This document shows, one piece after another, positions 34,101-43,606 of a stretch of 64,000 nt of DNA (position 1 is its first letter; each line of letters opens with the position of its first letter). The stretch covers positions 1 through 64,000 of the forward strand of contig CAVVUB010000009.1 of assembly GCA_963751335.1 (NCBI GenBank), written 5' to 3'. The notes under the pieces were generated by a model. That model did no database searches. It saw only the letters and a list, made by a program, of their open reading frames with translations, and was not told the DNA's origin. The translations under genes were made by a program, and so were the position numbers. The DNA comes from Bog-473 sp963751335 (GTDB lineage Bacteria; Actinomycetota; Acidimicrobiia; Acidimicrobiales; RAAP-2).

Positions 34101-35495
34101 TCAGGACTTAGGGACCAGGTTCTTCGGAGGGACCGAGGTCGGCCCGGTGTACTTCTTGATCGGGCCCGATCCGGGATTCGTGACCTCTACCGGGCTCACG
34201 GCGACTCCGCCGATCCAGCTGCCCGTGGGCGTCACCGCCGGCGGGGCCGAGCTTTCGAGCTTGACGACCTCCTCACCCTCGAACCCGAAGTGGGACGAGC
34301 TCGAGTAGGAGAGAGGCACGAAGCCGGGCGTCACGAAGCTCTTGCCGTCGCTCTCGATGGCACTGTTCAAGCTTTGGCGCGTGAGGTTTTTCCCCGCCTT
34401 CTCCAATGCCTGTACGAACGTGTAGGCCAGTGCGACGCCGTACTGGGTGTTCCCGTCGAGCCCGGACTTGGCATAGAGGGAGGGCGCGTACTGCTGGAGC
34501 AGCTTCTTCTCGGTCTGCACCCACGGGTTGGACGTATCCGACTCGGGGGCGAAGTAGGCGTCCGTGATGACCCCGTTCAGCAAGCCGGCGGCAGCCGTTG
34601 CCTGAGCCGCCGTACCGCCGCCCTTCTGGGTGTAGGAGGAGAGCAGCGGGCCGACAGTCGGGGAGTCGGCGCCAACGTTGTCGACCACATACTGGGGCGA
34701 GTAGCCGATGGCCACGGCGGGGAGCATCGCCAGTGCGGTCGCGGCCGGGATGGTCGCCAACACCACGACCTGGGCGCCAGCGGCCTTCAGCGCCGCCATC
34801 TGGTTCGACAGCGGGCCCGCCAGGGTCGCCGCGTCATAGGTCTGCTTGGAGACGACCGAGGACGACGGGATCTCCATGTCGAGGCCCTTGACCACGTCCT
34901 GCCCGAACTCATCGTCCTGTGAGAGGTAGCCGATCTTCTCTCCGGCGAAGTTGGCCTTTATGTATGCACCGAGGATCTTTCCGTCGACGGTATATGGGGG
35001 CTGCCACCCGAAGCTCTGGGGGAACTTCGGATTGCTCCAACAGTTGCAGCCTGACTCAATGAAGAGCTGCGGAACCTTCTGTGAGTTGAGGAAGCCCTGC
35101 ACGGCGGACTGGGTAGGCGTCCCGAGGGAACCCACATCGGCGAAGATGTTGTCCTGGAGTACCAGTTGGCGGGTGAGTGTCGCCGTGTTCGATGGGTTGT
35201 AACCGTCGTCGAGGTACTTATAGTGGATCTTGCGCCCGAAAACGCCGCCGTGCGCGTTGACATAGTCGAACACGGCGTTCATGGCCGGGGCGATTTCGTC
35301 ATATCCCGGTGCGGCCGGACCTGTGAGGGGAACCGTCGCGCCGACGTTGATCGATGTCGACGTCACCCCCGGCGTGCTCTCAGCACCCGCCGTGGCCGGA
35401 AGCAACGTCACCCCCAGCATCAGTCCCAGGAAACCGGCCACCAGGGACCGAGCCCATATGGCATTGCCCCTTGGCCTTCTCGCTCGTCGTTGCAT
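34101..35495 (-). CDS. livK: Branched-chain amino-acid-type ABC substrate-binding protein
   Basis: About 464 residues, secreted. ATG 35495 is fixed by a GGAGG site 5 bases upstream and opens a long signal peptide (basic RRARRPRG, then SLVAGFLGLMLGVTLLPATA). The mature part is a type I periplasmic-binding fold: INVGATVPLTGPAAPGYDEI, AHGGVFGRKIHYKYLDDGYN, IGYLSQDDEFGQDVVKGL and AGAQVVVLATIPAATA. It is the last gene of the liv operon, 32 bp after livM. Such proteins bind Leu/Ile/Val but also amides, urea or aromatics; the substrate is not told by sequence alone. Confidence 0.9.
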   Translation of the reverse strand: MQRRARRPRGNAIWARSLVAGFLGLMLGVTLLPATAGAESTPGVTSTSINVGATVPLTGPAAPGYDEIAPAMNAVFDYVNAHGGVFGRKIHYKYLDDGYNPSNTATLTRQLVLQDNIFADVGSLGTPTQSAVQGFLNSQKVPQLFIESGCNCWSNPKFPQSFGWQPPYTVDGKILGAYIKANFAGEKIGYLSQDDEFGQDVVKGLDMEIPSSSVVSKQTYDAATLAGPLSNQMAALKAAGAQVVVLATIPAATALAMLPAVAIGYSPQYVVDNVGADSPTVGPLLSSYTQKGGGTAAQATAAAGLLNGVITDAYFAPESDTSNPWVQTEKKLLQQYAPSLYAKSGLDGNTQYGVALAYTFVQALEKAGKNLTRQSLNSAIESDGKSFVTPGFVPLSYSSSSHFGFEGEEVVKLESSAPPAVTPTGSWIGGVAVSPVEVTNPGSGPIKKYTGPTSVPPKNLVPKS

Positions 35496-35526
35496 CGTTC
35501 CTCCTTTTGTTGGATGTCGCATAGCT

Positions 35527-36590
35527 CTAGTCGCCTGTCGAAGCCGGGACGGGTGTCGGCGCGCGGCGCGTACCCGCGCCCGGGCGTGGCCTGTGTCCCC
35601 ACATCCAGCGCAGTCCGCCCTGTATTCCGTTCGGTGCCGCAATCATCGCCACGATCAGGACAACGCCGAAGATGATCGTGGCGATGTAGGCACTCGCCCC
35701 ACTTCCCAGGTTGAAATCCGAGGACACCGAGGTTGACCACTGCGGTAGGTACACCAGAAGGATCCCGCCCCAGACCATCCCGATCAACGTCCCTGTTCCG
35801 CCGAGGACCATGGCCGCCAGCAATTGGATCGACAGGGTGAGTGGGAACTCACCGGTGTTCACGACGCCGGTCGACAAGGCGAGAAACGCTCCGCCGAGCC
35901 CGGCACATCCCGCGCTGATGGCAAAGGCAATCACCTTCGTGCGCGCGCGACATGAATCCCCGCCAGCGAAGCCGCGATCTCGTCGTCGCGCACGGACCTG
36001 AAGGCGCGGCCGTAGCGACTCCACAACAAGTTGGCCACCAGGACCATCACGAGCAGGGCTCCGATGATCTGTATCTGCGCCAGCCACTCCTCGGCGCTCA
36101 ATGATCCTGGCGCGGTCGGGACCGTGGTTGTCAAACCCTGGTCGCCGCCGAACGTGGCGGGCCACTTGTCGGCGATGGACGGCACTGCCAGCGCGAAGAG
36201 GAGCGTCATGCCCGCCAGGTACGGGCCTTTCAGGCGAGTGGCAGGCAACCCGATGACGAGTCCGGCCGCGGCGGCTACTCCAACCGCAGCGGCCAATTCG
36301 AGAATGAAATTGGCCTGTGTGTGGTTCATGAGCAGCGCCATGGAATAGGCGCCCACTGCCATGAACGCACCGTGGCCGAGTGAGATCTGGCCGTTGGTGC
36401 CGGTGAGCAGACTCAAGCCGAGCAGTGCCACGACGTAGGCGGCGATCTCCCCCACCTGGTATTCGTTGTAGGAGTTGAGCCGCGCCACCACGACGTAAAG
36501 AACACCTGCCGCAATCAGCGCGAAGAGGAGATGGCGTACGAGCGGCTGACGGGGTAGGTGCAGTCCTTGGGTAAACCCCGTCGCGTTCAT
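35527..36590 (-). pseudogene. livM: Branched-chain amino-acid ABC permease, frameshifted
   Basis: ATG 36590 lies 1 base after the livH stop. The first 215 residues contain TGTNGQISLGHGAFMAVGAY, the LivM/LivH permease signature, and RSVRDDEIAASLAGI, the cytoplasmic coupling loop. The frame then breaks near 35940 in a CGCGCG run, and the last 135 residues (KVIAFAISAGCAGLGGAFLA onward) continue in another frame. Removing two bases or adding one joins them. All neighbours are intact, so this is either a fresh lesion or a consensus error in a CG repeat. Confidence 0.88.
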
Positions 36591-36591
36591 T

Positions 36592-37470
36592 TCAGACCCT
36601 CCTCGCCGGCGGACGGGCGAAGATGCCTTCCGGGCGTGCCATCAGGGCGACCATGAGGAGAGCCAGGGCGCCGAGGGGTTGGAGCCCGGAACCGAGATAC
36701 CCGCCGACGTACGAGATGCAAAGGCCTGTGATGAGCCCGCCGACGAGGGCGCCCACAGGGCTCTCGAGGCCGCCGATCACGGCCGCAGTGAACCCGTAGA
36801 CGAGGACGAGATCCATGTAATACGGGCTGAACGAGCTCGTGGGCGCGACAAGGAGGCCGGCCAGTGACCCCGCGATGCCGGCCAACCCCCACCCGAGGGT
36901 GAGGAGGAGGCCGGCCCGCACCCCGAGAAGTCGGGCGATCTCGCGTGAAAAAGCCGTCGCGCGCATCCGTAGCCCGAGGGCCGTGTAGCGGAACAGCACC
37001 AGGGTGCCCGCCATCAGTGCGAGGACCGCGATGAGGATGAACACGTCGAAGTGCGAGAAGGCGATCACTGTGCTGCCGACCCTGAGGCCGCTCTGCGAAA
37101 AGGCAGCTGGGAACCCGCGGCTGGCGTTGCCGTAGATCGCGCCGGCCAGGCCCTCGAAGACGACCAGCAACCCGATGGTGACGATGACGGGGTTCAGCTC
37201 TGACCTTCCGTGCAAGGGCCGGATGAGGATGCGCTCACATGCCGCCCCGATAGCGAAACCGATGACGAGCACGAGAACGAACGCCCACCAGTACCCCACA
37301 CCCCGGGACAGCAGGCTGAACGCGATGAACGTCGTCAGCATGCCAGCCGCGCCTTGCGCGAAGTTGATGATCTTTGTGGCCCTGTAGATCAGGACCAGGG
37401 CCAGGGCCAAGGTGGCGTAGATCATTCCATTGGCGATGCCGTCGAGGGAGTAGTCGAAGAAGAGACTCAT
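36592..37470 (-). CDS. livH: Branched-chain amino-acid ABC permease
   Basis: A 292-residue inner-membrane permease with about eight helices. Motif NGMIYATLALALVLIYRATKI is followed by INFAQGAAGMLTTF, the LivH signature. The coupling loop reads LRMRATAFSREIARLLGV. The C-terminal helices include GLESPVGALVGGLITGLC. ATG 37470 lies 4 bases after the livF stop, so translation is probably coupled. It forms the transport channel with LivM, driven by LivG and LivF. Confidence 0.93.
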   Translation of the reverse strand: MSLFFDYSLDGIANGMIYATLALALVLIYRATKIINFAQGAAGMLTTFIAFSLLSRGVGYWWAFVLVLVIGFAIGAACERILIRPLHGRSELNPVIVTIGLLVVFEGLAGAIYGNASRGFPAAFSQSGLRVGSTVIAFSHFDVFILIAVLALMAGTLVLFRYTALGLRMRATAFSREIARLLGVRAGLLLTLGWGLAGIAGSLAGLLVAPTSSFSPYYMDLVLVYGFTAAVIGGLESPVGALVGGLITGLCISYVGGYLGSGLQPLGALALLMVALMARPEGIFARPPARRV

Positions 37471-37474
37471 GGCA

Positions 37475-38182
37475 TTAGAACCCCAGATAGTGGTGACGCA
37501 ATGCGTCGTCGGCCGCGACAGTGGCGGCGTCGTTGGAGACGACGACCTGGCCGAGATTGAGGATTACGGCATGGTGCGATACCGACAGGGCACTGCGGGC
37601 GTTCTGTTCGACCAGGATCACGGTGAGGTCCGTGCCCTCGGTCTGATCTCGTATCAACGCCATCAACTGCGCGGTCACCAGAGGGGCCAGTCCAAGACTT
37701 GGTTCGTCGAGTAGGAGAAGTCGCGGCCGCGAGATGAGGGCCCGACCGAGGACGAGCATCTGTCGCTCGCCGCCGGAGAGCGTGGAGGCGTGTCGCTTGC
37801 GGAAGTCCCGCAGGCGCGGGAAAAGGTCGAGGGTCTTCGTGACGGCCGCAGGGCGCTTGTTCTTGCGCAGGCACCACAGGGTTGCCAGGCGCAGGTTCTC
37901 CTCCACCGTCAGCTCCTCGATGACTCCGCGGCCTTCGGGCACATGGGAGACGCCCATACGGGCGATGGACTCCACGCTGTGCCCGAGCAGCGGGGATCCG
38001 GCGAAGTACACCGAGCCGTCGCGGGGCTTCACCAGGCCCGAGATCGTGCGCAGAAGGGTGGTCTTGCCCGCACCGTTCGCCCCGAGCACGGCGGTGATCG
38101 CCCCCGGTTCGGCATCGAAGGAGACCGATCGGAGCGCCTGCACCGCACCGAAGGAGACGCTGAGGTCCCGGACCTCAAGCAC
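37475..38182 (-). CDS. livF: Branched-chain amino-acid ABC ATPase
   Basis: About 235 residues. Walker A is VLGANGAGKTTLLRT; signature TLSGGERQMLVLGRAL; Walker B RLLLLDEPSLGLAP; H-loop at VEQNARSAL (LivF proteins use Gln-Asn after the Glu here). GTG 38182 (VLEVRDLSVSFG) is the start typical of LivF and overlaps the last 8 bases of livG, a sign of coupling. Hydrolyses ATP to drive the LivHM channel. Confidence 0.92.
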   Translation of the reverse strand: MLEVRDLSVSFGAVQALRSVSFDAEPGAITAVLGANGAGKTTLLRTISGLVKPRDGSVYFAGSPLLGHSVESIARMGVSHVPEGRGVIEELTVEENLRLATLWCLRKNKRPAAVTKTLDLFPRLRDFRKRHASTLSGGERQMLVLGRALISRPRLLLLDEPSLGLAPLVTAQLMALIRDQTEGTDLTVILVEQNARSALSVSHHAVILNLGQVVVSNDAATVAADDALRHHYLGF

Positions 38183-39038
38183 CGGGCTCCTCTGGATGGC
38201 CGGCCCGGCCGCGGTCGTGCACCTCGTCCCCGAGATAGGCGCCCACCACCGCGGGGTCGTCGCGGATGACGTCCGGTGCGCCGCTGGCGATGACCTCACC
38301 GAAGTTGAGGACGACGATGCGGTCGCATATCGACATGACCAGGTCCATGTGGTGCTCGACAAGGAGTACGGACATGCGCTCGGTCAGATTGCGGATTCTC
38401 GAACCCAGCGCCTCCATCTCGCTCTCGGACAGCCCGCTGGCGGGCTCGTCGAGCATGAGGAGGCGTGGCTCCGCCATGAGGGCACGGGCCAGTGCGGTGC
38501 GCTTCTGTACCGCGTAGGGGAGCGCGGAAGGGAGTCGACGGGCGTAGTCGGCCGCCCCGAGCTCGTCGAGGACCTCCATGGCCCGGGCCGCGACACGGCT
38601 TTCCTCCCGGCTCGACCGCCACAGACCGAGGAATGACGATGCCAGGTCACTGCGAAGCCTCGCCTCGGCGCCGAGCATCACGTTTTCGTGCACGGTCAGC
38701 CCGGCGCACAGCCCGATGCCCTGGATCGTTCGGGCGATCCCGAGCTTCGCCAGGTCGTGGGGATGGTGCCGACGCAAGACCCTGCCGCCGTAACTGATCG
38801 TGCCAGAGCTCGGGTGGACAAAGCCAGTGATCACGTTGAACAGGGTCGTTTTTCCTGCGCCGTTCGGTCCGATGACGCCGACGATCTCGCCGTCGCCGAC
38901 TGCCATCGACACATCGGAGAGGGCCAGCAGACCGCCGAAGCCGACGCTGATCTCATCGACCAAGAGGAGCGGCGCGTCAGACCCCTGAGTCTCCCCGTGC
39001 TCGGCTGGCGTAGCCGAGGCCTCGAGGATCGGGCCCAC
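38175..39038 (-). CDS. livG: Branched-chain amino-acid ABC ATPase
   Basis: A 287-residue ATPase, first gene of the operon. Walker A VIGPNGAGKTTLFNVITGF; Walker B PRLLMLDEPASGLSE; H-loop LLVEHHMDLVM. The signature motif is unusual, PYAVQKRTALARAL in place of LSYGQQR. The Gly and Gln of the usual motif are altered, though the Arg-rich helix remains. GTG 39038 is the first start; no good ribosome site precedes it. Two identical 12-mers 21 bp apart lie upstream. Confidence 0.9.
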   Translation of the reverse strand: MGPILEASATPAEHGETQGSDAPLLLVDEISVGFGGLLALSDVSMAVGDGEIVGVIGPNGAGKTTLFNVITGFVHPSSGTISYGGRVLRRHHPHDLAKLGIARTIQGIGLCAGLTVHENVMLGAEARLRSDLASSFLGLWRSSREESRVAARAMEVLDELGAADYARRLPSALPYAVQKRTALARALMAEPRLLMLDEPASGLSESEMEALGSRIRNLTERMSVLLVEHHMDLVMSICDRIVVLNFGEVIASGAPDVIRDDPAVVGAYLGDEVHDRGRAGHPEEPGA

Positions 39039-39129
39039 CGGAGGGACTACCCGGGTCGGGAGGCGGCGTCGATCAATGCTGAGCGCGCCCCCCGAGCAGT
39101 CATGCCTTACCAGCCCCCCGCATCACTCC

Positions 39130-39162
39130 TAATGTTACAGCACTACCTCTTAATGTTACAGC
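39130..39162 (-). promoter_or_regulatory. Tandem 12-bp direct repeats, 21-bp period, upstream of liv operon
   Basis: TAATGTTACAGC occurs at 39130-39141 and 39151-39162, exactly two helical turns apart, 92-124 bp upstream of livG. Same-face spacing suggests two regulator molecules binding side by side. The core TGTTACA is itself nearly palindromic. No regulator gene lies in the operon. Confidence 0.5.
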
Positions 39163-39308
39163 TTTCGACCCGCGAGTGCCCGGTCTTCGCAAAGAACGAC
39201 ACGCGGCTCTGAACCGATCCGGTCGACCGACCAAGCCTCCCTGGAGCTGGGAGCCCCTCTTCCGATGCGGCGTCAGGACAAAACTGCTTCACACTCGGCA
39301 GGCAAATG

Positions 39309-39810
39309 TTACGCGCGAAGGCGCTTCTTCGTACGAGAGAACTCCCGCTGTTTGGTCGCTTTCCGCCACTCTGGGTACTCGTCACCGAAGTGCTGCTGAG
39401 GTTTCCCGGTGCCGGGCTTCCAGAGCACCGCGTAACCATTCTTGTCGATGGAGAATGTGGAGCCGAGGACTCCTAAGTGGGCACAGCACTCATGGCTGAG
39501 ACATTGTCCGACACTCACCAGCGGATCCTTACCAAGATATTGGAGGCAGGGATCAACGAGAATGCTGCCGAACTTAACTCCGTTGTTGTCTTCACTGTGA
39601 TAGCCCAGCGCACCCGGTTCAGTCTTGTCCTGGTCCATCAGTGTGATGACAAGATCTCCTGGCTTGGCCTTTCCACCTTGTGGGAGCACACTCCATGTCA
39701 GCTGTAGGTGGGGCAGAAGTCCTTGCTCATCTGCTCGTTGATCGCTGCGGTCATCTCTTGGAGCTGATTGACACTGACTTTGTTCGTGCCGAGTTGCGTG
39801 TAGAACACAT
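39309..39810 (-). pseudogene. SHE-motif hypothetical protein, one frameshift
   Basis: GTG 39810, 8 bases after a GGGGGA site, begins VFYTQLGTNKVSVNQLQEMT. The frame stops at 39698 but continues in the next frame from about 39710 (LTWSVLPQGGKAKPGDLVIT) to 39309. One added C near 39705 joins them into about 165 residues. The middle carries VSVGQCLSHECCAHLGVLG, a His-Glu helix like that of a small family of uncharacterised actinobacterial proteins with an SHE-x-LEM motif, which looks metal-binding. No signal peptide. It lies 86 bp downstream of the phosphorylase-fold gene and is probably co-transcribed. Confidence 0.5.
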
Positions 39811-39895
39811 GTCCTATCCCCCATTTGGGGTTTGATTGGGCTGCCGGCGACCTCCGAGGCGACACTATTCAGCAGTTAGGGGATGTTGTTGATCC

Positions 39896-41020
39896 TCACA
39901 GCGCCGCAACGATCGCCCAGCAGACAATGGCACTGCAGATCGAACTCCACAGGCCATATCCCTTGTAAATGGTGCCGGCCAAGTCCGTCTGTTGCTCGAG
40001 GGTGAGCCCCGTTGAGTCGATCTGGGGATCGGAGACGTTGCGGACAATCACATAATTGGGTGCCGCGGTGCCGAGTTCCTTGCACACCATCCCGAGTACC
40101 GCATCGCCCATTTCGGAAAGATCACCCTTGCCTTCGAGACCATATGTGTCGGCCGTGTTGTCGAATCCGAAAAAGTCGGTCGTCAGAATTCCCGTCTGCG
40201 CAGAGCGAGCGGAAATGATCTTTGGTGGGCGGCTGTTGTCCTTGGGCAGCATGGCGGCGTTTGTGGCGAACAGTGACTCCGCGCTCGTGAATCTGTCACT
40301 CGGTGCCTTGGTGTTGCAAGCAAATGACTCGCCGTTGAATTTCTTGAACTCCTTCTTGCAGTCGAAGGTGACAAAACGGCTCACAATGACGTCTCCGACC
40401 TCGAGCGTCGGACCGATGCCTCCACCGGTCCCGGTCGTGATGACCCACGATGGTTGGCAGTCGGCGATGATTTGCCTCCAGACCACCGCGTTCGCGAGGG
40501 CAGGCCCGTCCTGGGACATGTGCGAGTCCGATTTGAAGAGCGTGACCTGCTTGTTTCCGATCTGATTCGTCCAATACGTGCCGAGGCGACCAGCTTGTCG
40601 GGCAGGACACTCCGGCGACATCGTCTTTGCGATGACATCGAAATTCTTTGTATAGGGCTTCCACCCGGACTTGCTGTCGACGCCCGGTGTCATCACCTGG
40701 CTCAGCGCATGGCCCTCGTCCATGGTCCATGTGACGATGAGCACATCAGATTTGGGCAGTGACTCCCCAGCTGGCTCCGAGCCGACCCTTGGGTCCAGGT
40801 TCTTCGGCCACGGGATGGGCACGTAGTGCGACAATCCCAGCGCGGCCAAGGGAGCTCTTTTTGCGAACGCCGCTCCGCTCGCGCCCAGTGAGTCGTAGTC
40901 GATGAGCTCCCTTTGAATAGAGGCGTCTGCCGCGGCGACCTGTATTTCATCGGCCGCCGGCCGTGGCGCCAGATTTTCCAGACCCAAATTCCGCTGAACC
41001 CACGCGGCGCTGACAGTCAT
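39896..41020 (-). CDS. Nucleoside phosphorylase-superfamily (PNP/UDP fold) protein
   Basis: A 374-residue soluble protein. Around residues 180-205 it has SWVITTGTGGGIGPTLEVGDVIVS, the Gly-rich phosphate or ribose loop of the PNP_UDP fold. Near residues 325-350 a DLSEMGDAVLGMVCKEL segment matches the Glu-Met-Glu region, with Asp in place of the second Glu. NYVIVRNVSDP matches the RGISD-like strand carrying the catalytic Asp. It is longer than enzymes such as MTA nucleosidase by about 130 N-terminal residues, with the DVLIVTWTMDEG strand before the core. Standalone phosphorylase-fold proteins of this size occur as conflict-system effectors, but the role here is unknown. Confidence 0.72.
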   Translation of the reverse strand: MTVSAAWVQRNLGLENLAPRPAADEIQVAAADASIQRELIDYDSLGASGAAFAKRAPLAALGLSHYVPIPWPKNLDPRVGSEPAGESLPKSDVLIVTWTMDEGHALSQVMTPGVDSKSGWKPYTKNFDVIAKTMSPECPARQAGRLGTYWTNQIGNKQVTLFKSDSHMSQDGPALANAVVWRQIIADCQPSWVITTGTGGGIGPTLEVGDVIVSRFVTFDCKKEFKKFNGESFACNTKAPSDRFTSAESLFATNAAMLPKDNSRPPKIISARSAQTGILTTDFFGFDNTADTYGLEGKGDLSEMGDAVLGMVCKELGTAAPNYVIVRNVSDPQIDSTGLTLEQQTDLAGTIYKGYGLWSSICSAIVCWAIVAAL

Positions 41021-41880
41021 CGGACCCCCTCAGCTTCCCCTCAAGTTGCCCAATTTGCCAAAAAGCAGTCTTTGCCTGCTCCGGTCATTTTGTCAATGGG
41101 TCTTGCACCGTCGATTCCTTGATCCGCCTTCGTTCTTGCGAAACAAGAGCAGGCATGGCAATCGCATTACCGAGTCCACGTGACCCGACCCATGCGCCGG
41201 CGAGTCCGAATGGGGCCCCGACCCCGAGTGCACCAGCTACGGGTTGTTCCGCTCCTTCGGCGGGGATCTCGACGGTAATCTGTGGCTCTTCCGAGCGGCA
41301 ACGACGTGGCGAGGGCTAGGTGGTCGAATCCGAAAGGGCAGTCCGACCACAGGCTGCGGGCCAGCCTTCTCGGGCTCGCGGAGTCGATCACTCTCAGTAA
41401 TCCCGTTGTCGGGCATCTCAGGCGAGACACAGTGCCGGAGTGGGATCGTATGAGCCGTCGGGGCGCCGCGGTCGGGTGGCCGAAGGTGTAGCCCCCGATC
41501 TCCATCACGTGCGCCCTTCGACCGGCTCTGAATCCGTCGCGGCCTCCTCTCGCGGATTTCCGACTAGCCGTCTGTGATCGCGGCGCCGAATTACTTCTGC
41601 TGGCTCCTGTTCAACGCTTCCTCGATCCCGATGCGCTGTCCGAGCGTCGGCAGGAGAGCGATGGCCCGGGTCCGGTGCGGTCGAGACCCAGGACGCAGGG
41701 CACAAGTCGGATTGGCGTGCGGTCATGGCGAACCACGCCGCTCCAGAATCTTCTCCGTTGAAAATCGATTCACCCTCGTCGGCAAAGACCACCCACACAG
41801 TCAACTGGCAACCCAGGGCCGATCCGGGCTGGTGCGCCCTTCTGCTGCCCGGCTCGAATGAATGACCCGTTCTTGCAGCT
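41021..41880. other. 860-bp gap without a convincing gene
   Basis: No frame on either strand shows a recognisable domain, ribosome site or plausible codon pattern over its length. Short frames near 41167-41508 and 41505-41804 on the minus strand are Arg-rich, as shadows of GC-rich DNA usually are. It may be gene debris. No hairpins or repeats stand out. Confidence 0.45.
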
Positions 41881-43374
41881 TCACCCCAATCGCGTCAACA
41901 CGTTCCGGGTGATCTGTTCAATCTGTTGGTCCCGCCCGGCCAGCCCGTGGGCCCAGTCGGTCGACCCCGACGTGACGACGGTCGCACCCGACTTGTTCGT
42001 ATACGCCCCGAGCACCGCATGGCCGTGACGGATGCGCTCCATCGCTTCGGGGTCACGTGTCCCGAACACACGTGACGCGATGTACTCCAACTCGCTCGGC
42101 TCGCCCGGCTTCGGCGGACGAGGTGCAGTGTCACGTGTGAAGTGCCGGGTCGGGCACGTGCCGAGGATCTCGAAGGTCGGTGGAGTACCGTCCTCGCCCG
42201 TCGGGTGGGGAAGGCCGTCCCGGTATGTGAACACGCACCCGTCGCACTCGTAGCCGACGACGGTCGCCCCGGCGCCGAGGACGTCGCCGTAGCCGAGGCC
42301 CGTGCCGTCGAACATCCAATGACCGGAACGATGCAGGGTGTAACCACCGAGGCCGGCAGTTACGTTACGACCGATGCGGTGATAACCCCCGCGGGTGAAC
42401 GAGACACCTGTCATTCGGTTCTCGGGACGTGCGACGATCACATCGGACCAAAAGGTCGTTACCTCTGCTTCGCGCGGTGTTCCCATCAGTGGGTCGTCCT
42501 TGAAGAATCCTTTGTACCCGACCATCACGTCGTGATCATCACCCTCGATCCGTACCTGCCACAGCGAGGTGTTCCCCGAGAAAAACGCCGCGTTGCCGCC
42601 CCCGGCGATGAAGGCCTCAACCGTGTCGCGCATCCCTCGCGACCAGTACTCGTCATGACCGACGGAGAGATACAGGCTCGCACCGTCCAACACCTCTGGG
42701 TGCTCTTCCAGATCGGCGTTCGTGCACACGCCGATCTCGAACCCCTCGCGCTCAGCCCACTCGATGAAAGGCAGCTCCCAGTCTGGCCAGCCCGCCGACC
42801 CGGAATATCCCGATAAGTGATTGATCTGGATGTAGCCCACATGCGCTGCATTCTGCGGATCAGGCGCGCCCGTCCCGGTAACGCGGCGCCCTTTGCCCGG
42901 AGGTTTGTAGAGGTAGCCGGCCGACATGGGCCGGCGCATGGCAACCTGAGTGCCACCGGTATAGAGATTCGGTCCGCCAAAATCGTTGTAGGCATGCCAC
43001 GTATTGGTTGCGAGCGCCACCACGATGCTCGCCCCAGAAGGCGGTCGCACGACGAAAAAAGCGTGGTCGCGCCGCACCTTCTCGCCAACGTCGATCTCCA
43101 TCACAACCTCGTAGTAGCCCGACCGCCACGCAGGGTCTACGTCCAGCATCAATGCGGTGGGCCAACCGCACCCATTCGAGGCGGCGTCCTTTGGCGTCTC
43201 GTGTTCACCGGCGGCGACCGCATGAGCGCTGAACACGACATCCCGTCGTGCCCCGACCCTCGCGACCTCGACTCGCACGGGCCGTCCGGCTGATGACGAC
43301 ATGTGCAGACCGACCTGCTCTCCCGCGTTCACCGATTGCGGCCAGCAGTACCCCGTGACGACTTCGCGCTCCAT
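41881..43374 (-). CDS. N,N-dimethylformamidase large-subunit-like protein
   Basis: A 497-residue protein. Residues 1-110 form a beta-sandwich (VGLHMSSSAGRPVRVEVARVG). From residue 115 the DMFase beta-subunit C-terminal domain follows: VVALATNTWHAYNDFGGPNLY, then ICTNADLEEH-like and LYLSVGHDEYWSRGMRDTVEAF, FFSGNTSLWQVRIE, and a late GATVVTSGSTDWAHGL. DMFase hydrolyses dimethylformamide to dimethylamine and formate using mononuclear iron; proteins of this family without the small subunit are common and uncharacterised. The Tyr, His and Glu of the VGHDEYW segment fit the iron site. No signal peptide. Confidence 0.85.
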   Translation of the reverse strand: MEREVVTGYCWPQSVNAGEQVGLHMSSSAGRPVRVEVARVGARRDVVFSAHAVAAGEHETPKDAASNGCGWPTALMLDVDPAWRSGYYEVVMEIDVGEKVRRDHAFFVVRPPSGASIVVALATNTWHAYNDFGGPNLYTGGTQVAMRRPMSAGYLYKPPGKGRRVTGTGAPDPQNAAHVGYIQINHLSGYSGSAGWPDWELPFIEWAEREGFEIGVCTNADLEEHPEVLDGASLYLSVGHDEYWSRGMRDTVEAFIAGGGNAAFFSGNTSLWQVRIEGDDHDVMVGYKGFFKDDPLMGTPREAEVTTFWSDVIVARPENRMTGVSFTRGGYHRIGRNVTAGLGGYTLHRSGHWMFDGTGLGYGDVLGAGATVVGYECDGCVFTYRDGLPHPTGEDGTPPTFEILGTCPTRHFTRDTAPRPPKPGEPSELEYIASRVFGTRDPEAMERIRHGHAVLGAYTNKSGATVVTSGSTDWAHGLAGRDQQIEQITRNVLTRLG

Positions 43375-43393
43375 CTCTTGACCCTAACCTTGC

Positions 43394-43403
43394 CAACCGG
43401 TTG
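43394..43403. promoter_or_regulatory. 10-bp palindrome upstream of dimethylformamidase-like gene
   Basis: CAACCGGTTG is perfectly self-complementary and lies 20 bp before the start codon of the gene at 41881-43374. It is short, so chance is possible. Confidence 0.25.
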
Positions 43404-43606
43404 CTTCGCTCGCGACGGATGAGGCTACGTCATCATTCGCCAGTAACGCTTTTGGCCTCGCGGCGAGGAACCAGTAGCTCCGCCGGCCTTGTCGCAACAT
43501 GCCCAGGTGCCATGATCAACGAGCTCGGGCGATGGCGGCGGACAGACCTTTGTGCTGCATCGTGCTTCCTCGAGCCCAACAAAGGGCAGATAGTCTTCGC
43601 CTCGCC

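Noticed and set aside
33939..34922. 327-codon open frame on the plus strand
   Set aside because: Antisense to the convincing livK gene; composition dominated by Arg, Gly and Val with no domain.
41167..41804. Two minus-strand frames in the 860-bp gap
   Set aside because: Arg-rich, no start signals and no recognisable motif; treated as chance frames.
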